NCBI RefSeq assembly: GCF_000800255.1 | Contig: NZ_CP009747.1 | Coordinates: forward strand, 3,534,001-3,598,000 | Reading direction: 5' to 3' | Length of the DNA: 64,000 bases | Source: Pseudomonas parafulva | Lineage (GTDB): Bacteria > Pseudomonadota > Gammaproteobacteria > Pseudomonadales > Pseudomonadaceae | Shown: in pieces, positions 9,234 through 17,392 of the stretch | How positions within the stretch are numbered: position 1 is the first letter of the stretch | How the letters are laid out: each line of letters starts with the position of its first letter | Notes under the pieces: model-generated | The model's database searches: none | The model's input: the letters and a program-made list of their open reading frames with translations, nothing else | What the model was told of the DNA's origin: nothing | Program-made: the position numbers and the translations under genes

Positions 9234-10109
9234 ATGTTCATGCGCGCCTGCTCGACGTTGTTGCTGTGCCTGCTGCTCACCGCCTGCGAGGAGCGCTCGA
9301 CGCTGCACAGTCGTCTCTCCGAGCAGGATGCCAATGAAGTGATCGCGCAACTGGCGGACAACGACATCCAGGCCAGCAAACGCACGGAAAAGGACGGCAT
9401 GAGCGTCCTGGTCGCGCCTGCCGACCTCAACAGCGCCGTGCGCGTACTCGAAGCGGCCGGCCTGCCACGGCGCTCACGCGCCAGCCTGGGCGATATCTTT
9501 CGCAAGGAAGGGGTGATTTCCACGCCGTTGGAGGAACGCGCGCGCTACATCTACGCGCTGTCCCAGGAGCTCGAATCGACCCTGTCGCAGATCGACGGCG
9601 TGGTGCTCGCCCGCGTCCATGTGGTCCTGCCGGAGCGGGTCGCGCCCGGTGAGCCGGTGCAGCCGGCGTCGGCCTCGGTGTTCATCAAGCACACCGGCGC
9701 GCTGGACCCGGACAGCATCACGCCACGGGTGCGCAACCTGATCGCCAGCGGCATCCCCGGCATGGCCGACGCCGCGCATAACACCAGCAAGTTGTCGGTG
9801 GTGTTCGTGCCCACGTTGCCTTATCAGGAGCGGCGCGAGATGGCGCCGTTCGGGCCGTTCCTGATGAAGGCCGAAGACGTCGGCTACTGGCGAACGGTCA
9901 TGGTCGTGACCGGCATCGTCTTGCTGAGCCTGCTGCTGGGGGTCGGCTACGGGCTCTACCGACTGTGGCGCACAGGTGCCCTGACGCTGCCGCGCGCGCT
10001 GCAACAGAAGCTCGCCCGCCCCGGCACCGCACCGGGCAATCCAGCAGCCACCTTGTTCGCCGTGAAACCCGCGGGCGCTGCCCCCCGTGACAAGGGCTCG
10101 GCCGCATGA
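9234..10109 (+). CDS. hrcJ: T3SS inner-membrane ring lipoprotein HrcJ (SctJ/YscJ)
   Basis: A 291-aa YscJ/FliF-family protein. It has a lipoprotein signal with lipobox LTAC near residue 16, then the two ring-building domains joined by a linker, and a C-terminal transmembrane segment (about 225-245) followed by a short basic cytoplasmic tail. The block LARVHVVLPERVAP and the preceding EGxISTPLEERARY are strongly conserved in the family. The ATG at 9234 is preceded by GAAGGA. Twenty-four HrcJ subunits are expected to form the inner ring with HrpQ. The stop overlaps the start of hrpD by 4 bp. Confidence 0.95.
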   Translation: MFMRACSTLLLCLLLTACEERSTLHSRLSEQDANEVIAQLADNDIQASKRTEKDGMSVLVAPADLNSAVRVLEAAGLPRRSRASLGDIFRKEGVISTPLEERARYIYALSQELESTLSQIDGVVLARVHVVLPERVAPGEPVQPASASVFIKHTGALDPDSITPRVRNLIASGIPGMADAAHNTSKLSVVFVPTLPYQERREMAPFGPFLMKAEDVGYWRTVMVVTGIVLLSLLLGVGYGLYRLWRTGALTLPRALQQKLARPGTAPGNPAATLFAVKPAGAAPRDKGSAA

Positions 10110-10699
10110 GCGCGGCCCTGACCTGGATTCACTGGTGGCACCACGCCTGGCAACTGGCCGCCATCGACTGGCAGCCACCCGGCCTCGACCAACTGAGCAC
10201 CTCGCAGTTGCACGCCCTCGCCCGTGGGCACCACGCCGCGTTGGCGAAGGGCTTGGGCATCACGCCGTGCATGCCGCCCGAACCGAACCCGGCGATGCAG
10301 GCCCTGCTGTGTACGCCCGCCACCTTGACGCTGGCCTGCGAACTGGTGGCCGCCACCTGTTCACCGCGCTCGGCAGCCCCGATGTTGTCGACGCAGGACC
10401 GCGCCTGGTGCGAGCGCACGGCCAAGGCGCTGCGCCCCGGACACTGGCTCGAACCGGACCAGGATCCTCTGGCGCTGCTGCGGGCCTGGCTGGGTGAGCC
10501 GACCTGGCAACGCGCGCGCCTGGCCTTCCCCCGCGCCAGGGTCGAGGCCCTCGAGCGCTGGGCGACGCCGCAGCCGCCAGCCGCCAGGCTCGACACGCTG
10601 TGGCAGTCGGTCTGCTGGAGGACCGGGCAACGCCCAGCGCCCATCACCCCGCCCGCTCACGACACGGAGACACCCGATGCTCGCCCGTCGCTCGCTTGA
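10106..10699 (+). CDS. hrpD: T3SS accessory protein HrpD (SctK-like)
   Basis: A 197-aa cytoplasmic protein rich in Trp, His, Leu and Ala, starting in the ATGA that ends hrcJ. Sequence conservation in this family is low. The position between hrcJ and hrpE, the length and the Trp-rich N-terminus (ALTWIHWWHHAW) fit HrpD, the SctK counterpart that helps dock the sorting platform. Its last eight codons overlap the hrpE start. Confidence 0.75.
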   Translation: MSAALTWIHWWHHAWQLAAIDWQPPGLDQLSTSQLHALARGHHAALAKGLGITPCMPPEPNPAMQALLCTPATLTLACELVAATCSPRSAAPMLSTQDRAWCERTAKALRPGHWLEPDQDPLALLRAWLGEPTWQRARLAFPRARVEALERWATPQPPAARLDTLWQSVCWRTGQRPAPITPPAHDTETPDARPSLA

Positions 10700-11273
10700 A
10701 CTACGCCCCAACGCTCAAGGCCTGCTGCAACCCTGCATCGCCCGCGAAACCCTGGTCGATTGCGGTCGGGCGCAACGGGTCATCGAACAGGCCCAGGAGC
10801 AAGCCGCGCAAGTGCTCGAGCAGGCCCGTGACTTGGCCGAGGCCGAGCGGCTCGACGCCCAGGCGCGGTTCTGGGAAAACGCCGAGGCCGCGCTCGCCGC
10901 CTGGGAAGCACAGCGCCAGGCCATGTGGGAGCAGATCGAAGCCAGCGCAGCACGGCTGGTCAACGAGGCGCTGCGCACGCTGCTGGACGAGGTGCCGGAA
11001 CCGGCGCGCATCGACGCCCTGGTGCGCCAGTTGGCCAGCGGGCAGCGCGAGTCGGGCAGTGCCACCCTGCACTGTCATCCTGACGACCTGACGAACCTGA
11101 CCCGGAGCCTCGGCAACACGGCCGCGCAGCCCTGGACGCTGGTGGCCGATGCCGACATGGACCGTCACCAACTGAGGCTGCAGACCCCCGCCGGCACCTT
11201 CCTGCTCGACTGGCCGAGCACCGTGCAAGCGCTGCGCGTGCCGGTGCCGTCATCCAACACCGTTCCTCTGTAG
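10677..11273 (+). CDS. hrpE: T3SS stator protein HrpE (SctL/FliH-like)
   Basis: A 198-aa protein. The start at 10677 has a GGAGA site and overlaps hrpD by 23 bp. Residues ~30-100 form a long helix rich in Glu, Ala and Gln (RVIEQAQEQAAQVLEQ), followed by a compact C-terminal domain, as in SctL/FliH and the stalk of ATP synthase. It should link the ATPase HrcN to the sorting platform and restrain its activity. It is the last gene of the hrpA operon before the repeat array. Confidence 0.88.
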   Translation: MLARRSLELRPNAQGLLQPCIARETLVDCGRAQRVIEQAQEQAAQVLEQARDLAEAERLDAQARFWENAEAALAAWEAQRQAMWEQIEASAARLVNEALRTLLDEVPEPARIDALVRQLASGQRESGSATLHCHPDDLTNLTRSLGNTAAQPWTLVADADMDRHQLRLQTPAGTFLLDWPSTVQALRVPVPSSNTVPL

Positions 11274-11297
11274 GAACCGCCTTGCCTCGCGATCATC

Positions 11298-12740
11298 CTG
11301 AACGCCCGCGATGACTGACTTTACGGCCGCTTCGCGCCCGATCGCGGCGCAAGGCCGCTCCCACAAAAGCCACGCTGGACTCTGGAAATCATGCGCTGCA
11401 GATGAACAACCAATGCACGATCACCCGGTGTCGCATGCCGTGCCCAAGAAGTGAAGCGAGCGCAATCTGGTGGGAGCGGCCTTGTGTCGCGATCGGGCGC
11501 GCAGCGGCCGTAAACCAGGCGACCGATATCGTTCTGAACGCCCGCGATGACTGACTTTACGGCCGCTTCGCGCCCGATCGCGGCGCAAGGCCGCTCCCAC
11601 AAAAGCCACGCTGGACTCTGGAAATCATGCGCTGCAGATGGAGAGCAAATGCACGATCACCCGGTGTCGCATGCCGTGCCCAAAAAGTGAAGCGAGCCCA
11701 ATACTGGTGGGAGCGGCCTTGTGTCGCGATCGGGCGCGCAGCGGCCGTAAACCAGGCGACCGATATCGTTCTGAACGCCCGCGATGACTGACTTTACGGC
11801 CGCTTCGCGCCCGATCGCGGCGCAAGGCCGCTTCCACAAAAGCCACGCTGGATTCTGAAAATCATGCGCTGCAGATGGAGAGCAAATGCACGATCACCCG
11901 GTGTCGCATGCCGTGCCCAAGAAGTGAAGCGAGCGCAATCTTGGTGGGAGCGGCCTTGTGTCGCGATCGGGCGCGCAGCGGCCGTAAACCAGGCGACCGA
12001 TATCGTTCTGAACGCCCGCGATGACTGACTTTACGGCCGCTTCGCGCCCGATCGCGGCGCAAGGCCGCTTCCACAAAAGCCACGCTGGATTCTGAAAATC
12101 ATGCGCTGCAGATGGAGAGCAAATGCACGATCACCCGGTGTCGCATGCCGTGCCCAAAAAGTGAAGCGAGCCCAATACTGGTGGGAGCGGCCTTGTGTCG
12201 CGATCGGGCGCGCAGCGGCCGTAAACCAGACGACCGATATCGTTCTGAACGCCCGCGATGACTGACTTTACGGCCGCTTCGCGCCCGATCGCGGCGCAAG
12301 GCCGCTCCCACAAAAGCCACGCTGGATTCTGGAAATCGTGCGCTGCAGATGAACAGCAAATGCACGATCACCCGGTGTCGCATGCCGTGCCCAAGAAGTG
12401 AAGCGAGCGCAATCTTGGTGGGAGCGGCCTTGTGTCGCGATCGGGCGCGCAGCGGCCGTAAACCAGGCGACCGATATCGTTCTGAACGCCCGCGATGACT
12501 GACTTTACGGCCGCTTCGCGCCCGATCGCGGCGCAAGGCCGCTCCCACAAAAGCCACGCTGGACTCTGGAAATCATGCGCTGCAGATGAACAGCCAATGC
12601 ACGATCACCCGGTGTCGCATGCCGTGCCCAAGAAGTGAAGCGAGCGCAATCTTGGTGGGAGCGGCCTTGTGTCGCGATCGGGCGCGCAGCGGCCGTAAAC
12701 CAGGCGACCGATATCGTTCTGAACGCCCGCGATGACTGAC
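11298..12740. repeat. Array of six tandem 236/237-bp repeats containing REP-like inverted arms
   Basis: The marker ATGACTGAC recurs at 11311, 11547, 11784, 12021, 12258, 12495 and 12732, giving periods of 236, then 237 five times. Each unit holds a 45-bp arm (first copy 11320-11364) and its near-perfect reverse complement (11470-11514, three mismatches). The arms are separated by about 105 bp inside the unit and 41-42 bp between units. The arms contain GTGGGAGCGGCCTTG, a REP core also present at 29404, 29618 and 58706. Units are about 97% alike, with shared variants in units 2 and 4 and in units 3 and 4. It separates the hrpA and hrpF operons, with decayed edges on both sides. Minus-strand open frames through it are periodic artefacts. 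Confidence 0.95.
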
Positions 12741-12825
12741 CTCACGGTGCAAGGCCGCGCCTGCAACGGCCCAGATCACGACACACGATCACCGGAAAAC
12801 CGTCGATGGTTTTCCGCCCCCAAGT

Positions 12826-12854
12826 GGAACCACCTTGGGCTTGACCGCCACTCA
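12826..12854 (+). promoter_or_regulatory. hrp box of the hrpF-hrpG-hrcC-hrpT-hrpV operon
   Basis: GGAACC at 12826-12831, 16-nt spacer, CCACTCA at 12848-12854. It lies 35 bp before hrpF and about 85 bp after the repeat array, so this operon has its own HrpL promoter. Confidence 0.93.
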
Positions 12855-12889
12855 CCCGGTGAACACGCCCAAGCCCGGAGAATCCGTCC

Positions 12890-13114
12890 ATGTCCTCGAT
12901 CGATGCCCTGCAGCGCCGCCTCGACAGCTACTTCCAGCGCGCCACCGACAACGTCAACAACGCCGCAATGAACGCCGCGCAGTCCCAGTCGCTGGACGAT
13001 ATGCACACCTTTCTCACCAGCATGAACGGCATGTCGGTCGCGGTGACGGCAGCCACCCAACAGACCACCGCGCACCACAACCTCGCCAAGGCGATCATCG
13101 ATGCAATGCCATGA
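12890..13114 (+). CDS. hrpF: T3SS protein HrpF (small needle-like component)
   Basis: A 74-aa helical protein, MSSIDALQRRLDSYF at the start, rich in Ala, Asn and Gln, with no Cys. Length, composition and first place in the hrcC operon match HrpF of Hrp1 systems, a small protein of the SctF/needle-like group needed for secretion. GGAG precedes the ATG by nine bases. The stop overlaps the start of hrpG by 14 bp. Confidence 0.85.
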   Translation: MSSIDALQRRLDSYFQRATDNVNNAAMNAAQSQSLDDMHTFLTSMNGMSVAVTAATQQTTAHHNLAKAIIDAMP

Positions 13115-13538
13115 GCTGCGCACGCAGCTCATCCGCTGGAGCGCCGACGCCGAACAGCCCGAGCGCCTGAAGCTGCTCATCGACGACGGCGAAGTCACCT
13201 TCGCCCACCTCGACGACGCGCTGCTGGTGTCGGTCGAGCTGCCCACCGAGGTGTCCCAAGGAGCATCCCTGGAGCAGGTACTGCGCCTGGCCCATCCAAG
13301 CCTGTCGCGCTTTCCCGGCGCCCTGGCGCGCGGCCCCGACGATGCCCGGTTATGGCTGATGGCGCAGGTGGCCCGTGACGCCCACATCGACGACTTGGTC
13401 GAGCTGCTCGAAACCTTGCTCAACCAGCGCGATACCTGGCAATCGATGCTGCACAAGGCGCCACGCGGTGCAGCGGCCCCGGTGGCGCGACGGCCCTCGC
13501 ACGCCCATTTTCTCGGAACAGGACTTCGACATGCCTAA
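13101..13538 (+). CDS. hrpG: T3SS protein HrpG (chaperone-like)
   Basis: A 145-aa acidic cytoplasmic protein beginning MQCHELRTQLIRWS. The length and the place between hrpF and hrcC are those of HrpG. In P. syringae HrpG binds the negative regulator HrpV and thereby frees HrpS; the same role is inferred here because hrpV is also present. It overlaps both neighbours (hrpF by 14 bp, hrcC by 8 bp), so translation is probably coupled. Confidence 0.82.
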   Translation: MQCHELRTQLIRWSADAEQPERLKLLIDDGEVTFAHLDDALLVSVELPTEVSQGASLEQVLRLAHPSLSRFPGALARGPDDARLWLMAQVARDAHIDDLVELLETLLNQRDTWQSMLHKAPRGAAAPVARRPSHAHFLGTGLRHA

Positions 13539-15660
13539 CCCGTGGCTCAGACCGTACCGCTGGATTACCGCGAACAGCACGCGCCTTCGCCAGGCACCGT
13601 CCGCGTTGCTGGCGTTGCTGCTAGCCGGCTCGCTTGGCCTGGCCACGCCGAGCCAGGCGGCAGCCCCCACCGACTGGAAGAACACCCCCTACGCCTACGA
13701 CGCCCAGGACACACCGCTGACCAAGGTCCTCGACGACTTCGCCAACACCTTCGGCGTGCAGTTGGTGATCGACGGCACCCTTGCCGGCACAGTACAGGGC
13801 CGGATGCGCGCGGAAAGTCCCCAGGCGTTCCTCGACCGACTGGGCCTGGAGAATCGCTTCCAGTGGTTCGTGTATGGCAGCAGCCTGTACGTCAGCCCGC
13901 TGAAGAATCAGCGCTCCAGGCGCCTGGAGGTGTCCGCCGATGCCGGGCCGGACATGAAACAGGCGCTGACCGATATCGGCCTGCTGGACCCGCGTTTCGG
14001 CTGGGGTGAATTGCCCGATGAAGGCGTGGTGCTGATCACCGGCCCCGAACGCTACGTGCGCCTGGTGACGCAGTTCGCCAAGGCGCGCAAGACGCCCGAG
14101 GAGAAGCAGGAAGTCATCAGTTTCCCGCTGCGCTACGCCAGCGCCGCCGACCGCAACATCAAGTACCGCGGCGAGACGCTGGTCATCCCCGGGGTCGCCA
14201 GCATTCTCCGGGGGCTGCTGGAAAACCGCGGTTCGGCCACCGGCGCGGCGCCGACCGCCCTGCCCCAGGCGTCCATGCAGGGCCTGCAAGGCAATCAATC
14301 GATGGCCATGGGCAGTCTCGAACAGTTGGCCTTCAGTGGCATGGGCCAGCCTAACACCCGCCGCGTGCAGCCTGGCCAGAGCAGTGGCGGCAGCCGTGGC
14401 AAGATCCGCGTCGAAGCCGACGTGCGCAATAACGCCGTGCTCATCTACGACGCGCCCAAGCGCCGGGAAATCTACACCCCGCTGATCCGCGACGTGGACG
14501 TGCCGCGCAAGCTGGTGGAAATCGACGCGATCATCCTCGACATCGACCGCACCCAACTGGCCGAGCTGGCCGCCAACTGGAACGTCGAAAGCGGTGACCT
14601 GATCGGCGGCGCCTCGATGCTGCGCCCCGGCGCCAGCTCGACGGTGTTCATCCAGGACTACGGCGACTTCGCCGCGCAACTGCGCGCGCTGGAAGGCCGC
14701 GGCCTGGCCTCGGTGGTGGCCAACCCCTCGGTGCTGACCTTGGAGAACCAGCCGGCAGTCATCGACTTCAGCCGCACCGAATACCTCTCGGCCGTTGGCG
14801 AGCGAGTGGCCAACATTGAGCCAATAACCGCCGGCACCAGCCTGCAGGTGGTGCCGCACGCCATCGAGACCGGCGGGCACAAGCAGATCCAGATGGCCCT
14901 GGACATCGAGGACGGCCGTATCGAGCCGTCCGCCGTCGGCCAGCGCACGCCCAGTGTGCGCCGTGGCGTGGTCAGCACCCAGGCGGTGATGGGCGAAAGC
15001 CGCTCGCTGGTGGTCGGCGGCTTCCACACCGAGGAAACCGGCGACAACCTGGAACGGGTGCCGTGGCTGGGGCGCATCCCACTGGTAGGGCCGCTGCTGT
15101 TTTCCTCGACCACCCGCCAGACCAGCCGCCGCGAGCGGGTGTTCATCCTCACGCCACGCCTGATCGGCGACCAGGTCGATCCGGCCCGCTACATCTCCAG
15201 CCTCGACCGCCAACAGGTGGACAACGCCATGGCCCGCGTGCAAGAGCGGCGCAACGGCAAGCGTCCGGTCGGGCGCCTGGAGGTCAGCGACGTCCTGGCG
15301 CACCTGGCCGACGGCAATATCCCGGCCTCGTTCAAACAAGCCGAGTCGATTCCCTACGCGCCCGAGACGCTGTGCGCCCTGCAGCCCGGATTGACGCTGG
15401 ATGCCGCGCGCGCGCAATGGTTCGCCGGGCCCGACTACGGCATCGCCGTGGGCGTGGTGCGCAACGAGGGCCAGCGCCGCGTGCGTTTCGATGAAGCGAG
15501 TTGCGGCAGCCGCTGGACCCTTGCCGCCTCCGCCTGGCCGAAGGTCTGGCTGGAGCCGGGCGAGGAAACCGAAGTGTTCGTGGTCATGAACCCGCCGGCT
15601 CGCCTGCCGGGCAACGAACGCCCCTCCCTGCTGCACACCACTGCGAGGCTGAACCCATGA
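13531..15660 (+). CDS. hrcC: T3SS outer-membrane secretin HrcC (SctC)
   Basis: A 709-aa secretin. The start at 13531 gives a signal peptide (hydrophobic ALLALLLAGSLGLA, cleavage near SQA). The periplasmic N-domains follow (about 50-310), with a low-complexity Ser/Gly linker. The conserved secretin core follows (about 350-560), including VVANPSVLTLENQPAV and the late block VGGFHTEETGDNLERVPWLG. The C-terminal ~130 residues after ILTPRLIGDQ are an extension that should contain the pilotin-binding site; HrpT lies next door. It forms the gated outer-membrane channel. Its stop and the hrpT start overlap as ATGA. Confidence 0.96.
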   Translation: MPNPWLRPYRWITANSTRLRQAPSALLALLLAGSLGLATPSQAAAPTDWKNTPYAYDAQDTPLTKVLDDFANTFGVQLVIDGTLAGTVQGRMRAESPQAFLDRLGLENRFQWFVYGSSLYVSPLKNQRSRRLEVSADAGPDMKQALTDIGLLDPRFGWGELPDEGVVLITGPERYVRLVTQFAKARKTPEEKQEVISFPLRYASAADRNIKYRGETLVIPGVASILRGLLENRGSATGAAPTALPQASMQGLQGNQSMAMGSLEQLAFSGMGQPNTRRVQPGQSSGGSRGKIRVEADVRNNAVLIYDAPKRREIYTPLIRDVDVPRKLVEIDAIILDIDRTQLAELAANWNVESGDLIGGASMLRPGASSTVFIQDYGDFAAQLRALEGRGLASVVANPSVLTLENQPAVIDFSRTEYLSAVGERVANIEPITAGTSLQVVPHAIETGGHKQIQMALDIEDGRIEPSAVGQRTPSVRRGVVSTQAVMGESRSLVVGGFHTEETGDNLERVPWLGRIPLVGPLLFSSTTRQTSRRERVFILTPRLIGDQVDPARYISSLDRQQVDNAMARVQERRNGKRPVGRLEVSDVLAHLADGNIPASFKQAESIPYAPETLCALQPGLTLDAARAQWFAGPDYGIAVGVVRNEGQRRVRFDEASCGSRWTLAASAWPKVWLEPGEETEVFVVMNPPARLPGNERPSLLHTTARLNP

Positions 15661-15866
15661 AGCGCACCCCCTTGCTGCTCGCCGTACTCCTGAGTCTGCC
15701 GGTCTTCGCCGGCTGCGCCAGCCGATCCGGCTGCCAGGGCGCGGCCTGTGAACGGGCCGAGCCCGACCACGGGCGGATCGTGGTCTGGTGGGCGCCGGGC
15801 ATGCGCGGCGGCCTCGGCACCCCCGAACACCCTCTCGACCACAGCGTCGTCCCTCTGGAGAACTGA
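15657..15866 (+). CDS. hrpT: HrpT lipoprotein, probable HrcC pilotin
   Basis: A 69-aa lipoprotein with signal peptide MKRTPLLLAVLLSLPVF and lipobox FAGC. The mature part is only about 50 residues and contains Cys, Trp-Trp and Pro. Length and position directly after hrcC match HrpT, thought to assist outer-membrane insertion of the secretin. Start overlaps the hrcC stop. Confidence 0.85.
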   Translation: MKRTPLLLAVLLSLPVFAGCASRSGCQGAACERAEPDHGRIVVWWAPGMRGGLGTPEHPLDHSVVPLEN

Positions 15867-15872
15867 CCCGGC

Positions 15873-16250
15873 ATGTCTTTTTCGGTGCACAGCGCAAGCA
15901 CGCGCCAGGCGTTCCAGAAGAACGTCATCGCTGGCATTGCCAGCTACTGGGAAATCGCCCCCGGCATCGAGTTCGGCTTGCGCCGCGAGGCGCACAGCGT
16001 AGGGCTGGCGCTGCAAGTGCAAAGCCAGGTGCTGCGCGCCAACCAGATCCAGCAAGCGCTGGAACGGCGCTTCGCCCACCCGCAGGACTACGCGCACCTG
16101 TACGTGTTCCTCGACCCGCAGCGCGCGCTGGTGGTGTGGCAGGCGCTGCCGGACGTTCCTTTGACCCCGGAGCTGCTCGACGACCTCCAATCCCGGCAAC
16201 TGTCGCTGCTGGGCCTGGAAGACCTCGACGAGCGTCCCGCCACCTATTGA
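15873..16250 (+). CDS. hrpV: HrpV, negative regulator of the T3SS
   Basis: A 125-aa protein beginning MSFSVHSASTRQAFQKNV, placed last in the canonical hrpF-hrpG-hrcC-hrpT-hrpV order. In P. syringae HrpV binds HrpS and blocks activation of hrpL, and HrpG antagonises it. The presence of all three proteins here predicts the same feedback loop acting on the single HrpS-like activator. No DNA-binding domain is visible, as expected for the family. Confidence 0.83.
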   Translation: MSFSVHSASTRQAFQKNVIAGIASYWEIAPGIEFGLRREAHSVGLALQVQSQVLRANQIQQALERRFAHPQDYAHLYVFLDPQRALVVWQALPDVPLTPELLDDLQSRQLSLLGLEDLDERPATY

Positions 16251-16258
16251 GGTTGACC

Positions 16259-16708
16259 ATGACCGCCGACGCCGTTGCCCAACGCTTGATCTCGGCCCTC
16301 GCCGACCACCTGCACGCCGACTTGCACCTCGAGCACGGCGTGTGCGCGCTGTATGACGCGCACGACCGCGAAGCGGTGGTCATCGAACTGCCCGAGCACA
16401 GCGACCTGGCCATCCTGCATTGCGCCATCGAGCTGCCCGCCCACGCCCCCGGTCTGCACAAGCGCCTGCTGGAACTCAACTTTCGCCTGGACCTGCTCGG
16501 CGGCAGTTGGCTGGCCCTGGACGACAAGGCCGGCGTGCGCCTGTGCGCGCACAGTGCGTTGTCGGGCCTGGACGAGACCCGCTTCTGCCACTGGGTGGTC
16601 GGTTTCGTCGCCCAGGTCAACGAGGTACGCCCGCGCCTGCTCGACCTGGCCAAGGCGGTCGAGCCGCGCCCGGCGAGCCTGGCCATGGGCCGCACACGCC
16701 TGGGTTGA
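16259..16708 (+). CDS. CesT/ShcA-type T3SS chaperone at the end of the hrcC operon
   Basis: A 149-aa acidic protein, MTADAVAQRLISALADHL at the start, with the alternating amphipathic pattern of class I effector chaperones (ALYDAHDREAVVIELP, then LLELNFRLDLLGGSWLALDD). It follows hrpV by eight bases and is probably co-transcribed. The neighbouring convergent gene at 16766-17287 has its own hrp box and is the obvious candidate client. That pairing is inferred from proximity only. Confidence 0.75.
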   Translation: MTADAVAQRLISALADHLHADLHLEHGVCALYDAHDREAVVIELPEHSDLAILHCAIELPAHAPGLHKRLLELNFRLDLLGGSWLALDDKAGVRLCAHSALSGLDETRFCHWVVGFVAQVNEVRPRLLDLAKAVEPRPASLAMGRTRLG

Positions 16709-16713
16709 GGCAT

Positions 16714-16747
16714 GCGCAAAAGCCCCACCAGGCGAACCTGGCGGGGC
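16714..16747 (-). terminator. Intrinsic terminator of the 16766-17287 gene, possibly bidirectional
   Basis: Perfect 11-bp GC-rich stem (16722-16732 with 16737-16747) and CGAA tetraloop. Four A residues on the left arm side become a T-run on the minus strand. It sits between the two convergent operons and could also slow rightward transcription. Confidence 0.8.
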
Positions 16748-16765
16748 CGAGGGTAACGCTGGACG

Positions 16766-17287
16766 TCAACGCAGCTTCATCGCTTCGCCTCCTTTTTCCA
16801 TGACCTTCTTGGCACTGTCGAGGAAGCCGTTGGTGACCTCGCTCACCGTATCGGCGAACAGCTTGGTCATGTCCGCAGAGGTCTTGACTTGCAGCATCAT
16901 CGCCTGGCGCTCCTCCATGCCGATCTGCATCGCGAACTGTTGCTCCATCAGTTTCTGCTGACGGGATTGCATGTCGTCCAGGTGCGCCTGCTCCGAGCTG
17001 GGTATGGGCGGCGGTGTCGTGCGCTCGGACTCGGCCGGGGGCCGCGCCCCAGGCGAATGAGACCTGGCCCGCGCCGCGCGGGTGTCATCTCGGCTGCGGG
17101 TTCGACCGCGCTGATGCAGCGCCGGCGGCGCCGATGACGAGCGCCCTCGCGCTTGCAGGCTCTGGCTGCTGCGCGGGTGTTGGGCCTCGAGGGGTTGCTG
17201 AGTCAACGAGGGTGAAGAGGATGACGGGGCACTATGCACCCCGTGCAGGGCACCTGCGCGCCCGACAAGGCTCGGATCAGGAGGCAT
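16766..17287 (-). CDS. Unknown HrpL-controlled protein, candidate T3SS-exported substrate
   Basis: A 173-aa protein from the ATG at 17287, which has GGAGA six bases upstream; an in-frame start at 17317 lacks this. Residues 1-105 are Ser-, Pro- and Arg-rich and apparently disordered, as in many type III export signals. Residues 106-173 are a long amphipathic helix rich in Met, Gln and Lys, ending KVMEKGGEAMKLR, without Cys. It has a private full-consensus hrp box (17354-17382) and its own terminator. A CesT-like chaperone gene ends just beyond the terminator. The helical tail recalls filament or needle subunits, but I cannot assign a family. Confidence 0.72.
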   Translation of the reverse strand: MPPDPSLVGRAGALHGVHSAPSSSSPSLTQQPLEAQHPRSSQSLQARGRSSSAPPALHQRGRTRSRDDTRAARARSHSPGARPPAESERTTPPPIPSSEQAHLDDMQSRQQKLMEQQFAMQIGMEERQAMMLQVKTSADMTKLFADTVSEVTNGFLDSAKKVMEKGGEAMKLR

Positions 17288-17353
17288 GGGCAATCTCCAG
17301 TGAGTGGTTGGGGTCACCGAGTCGGCAGCGCAAAGGCGGTCCGACTCCTCTGC

Positions 17354-17382
17354 TGAGTGGCAGCGCCGCGTTGGTCGGTTCC
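17354..17382 (-). promoter_or_regulatory. hrp box of the 16766-17287 gene
   Basis: On the minus strand, GGAACC (17382-17377), 16-nt spacer, CCACTCA (17360-17354). It lies 66 bp upstream of the start at 17287 and just 10 bp beyond the hrcU stop. Confidence 0.92.
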
Positions 17383-17392
17383 ACCCACCGGC

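Noticed and set aside
11274..11300. GGAACC directly after hrpE as another hrp box
   Set aside because: No CCACNNA follows at 15 or 16 nt; the sequence is a decayed repeat edge.
11298..12740. CRISPR array
   Set aside because: Whole units are repeated with no variable spacers, the unit is far too long, and no cas genes are present.
11321..12779. Series of leftward open frames of 60-152 codons repeating every 237 bp
   Set aside because: They are periodic translations of the repeat arms, with no ribosome-binding sites and a composition dictated by the REP sequence.
13621..15897. 758-codon open frame antisense to hrcC
   Set aside because: Composition artefact opposite a fully recognisable secretin.
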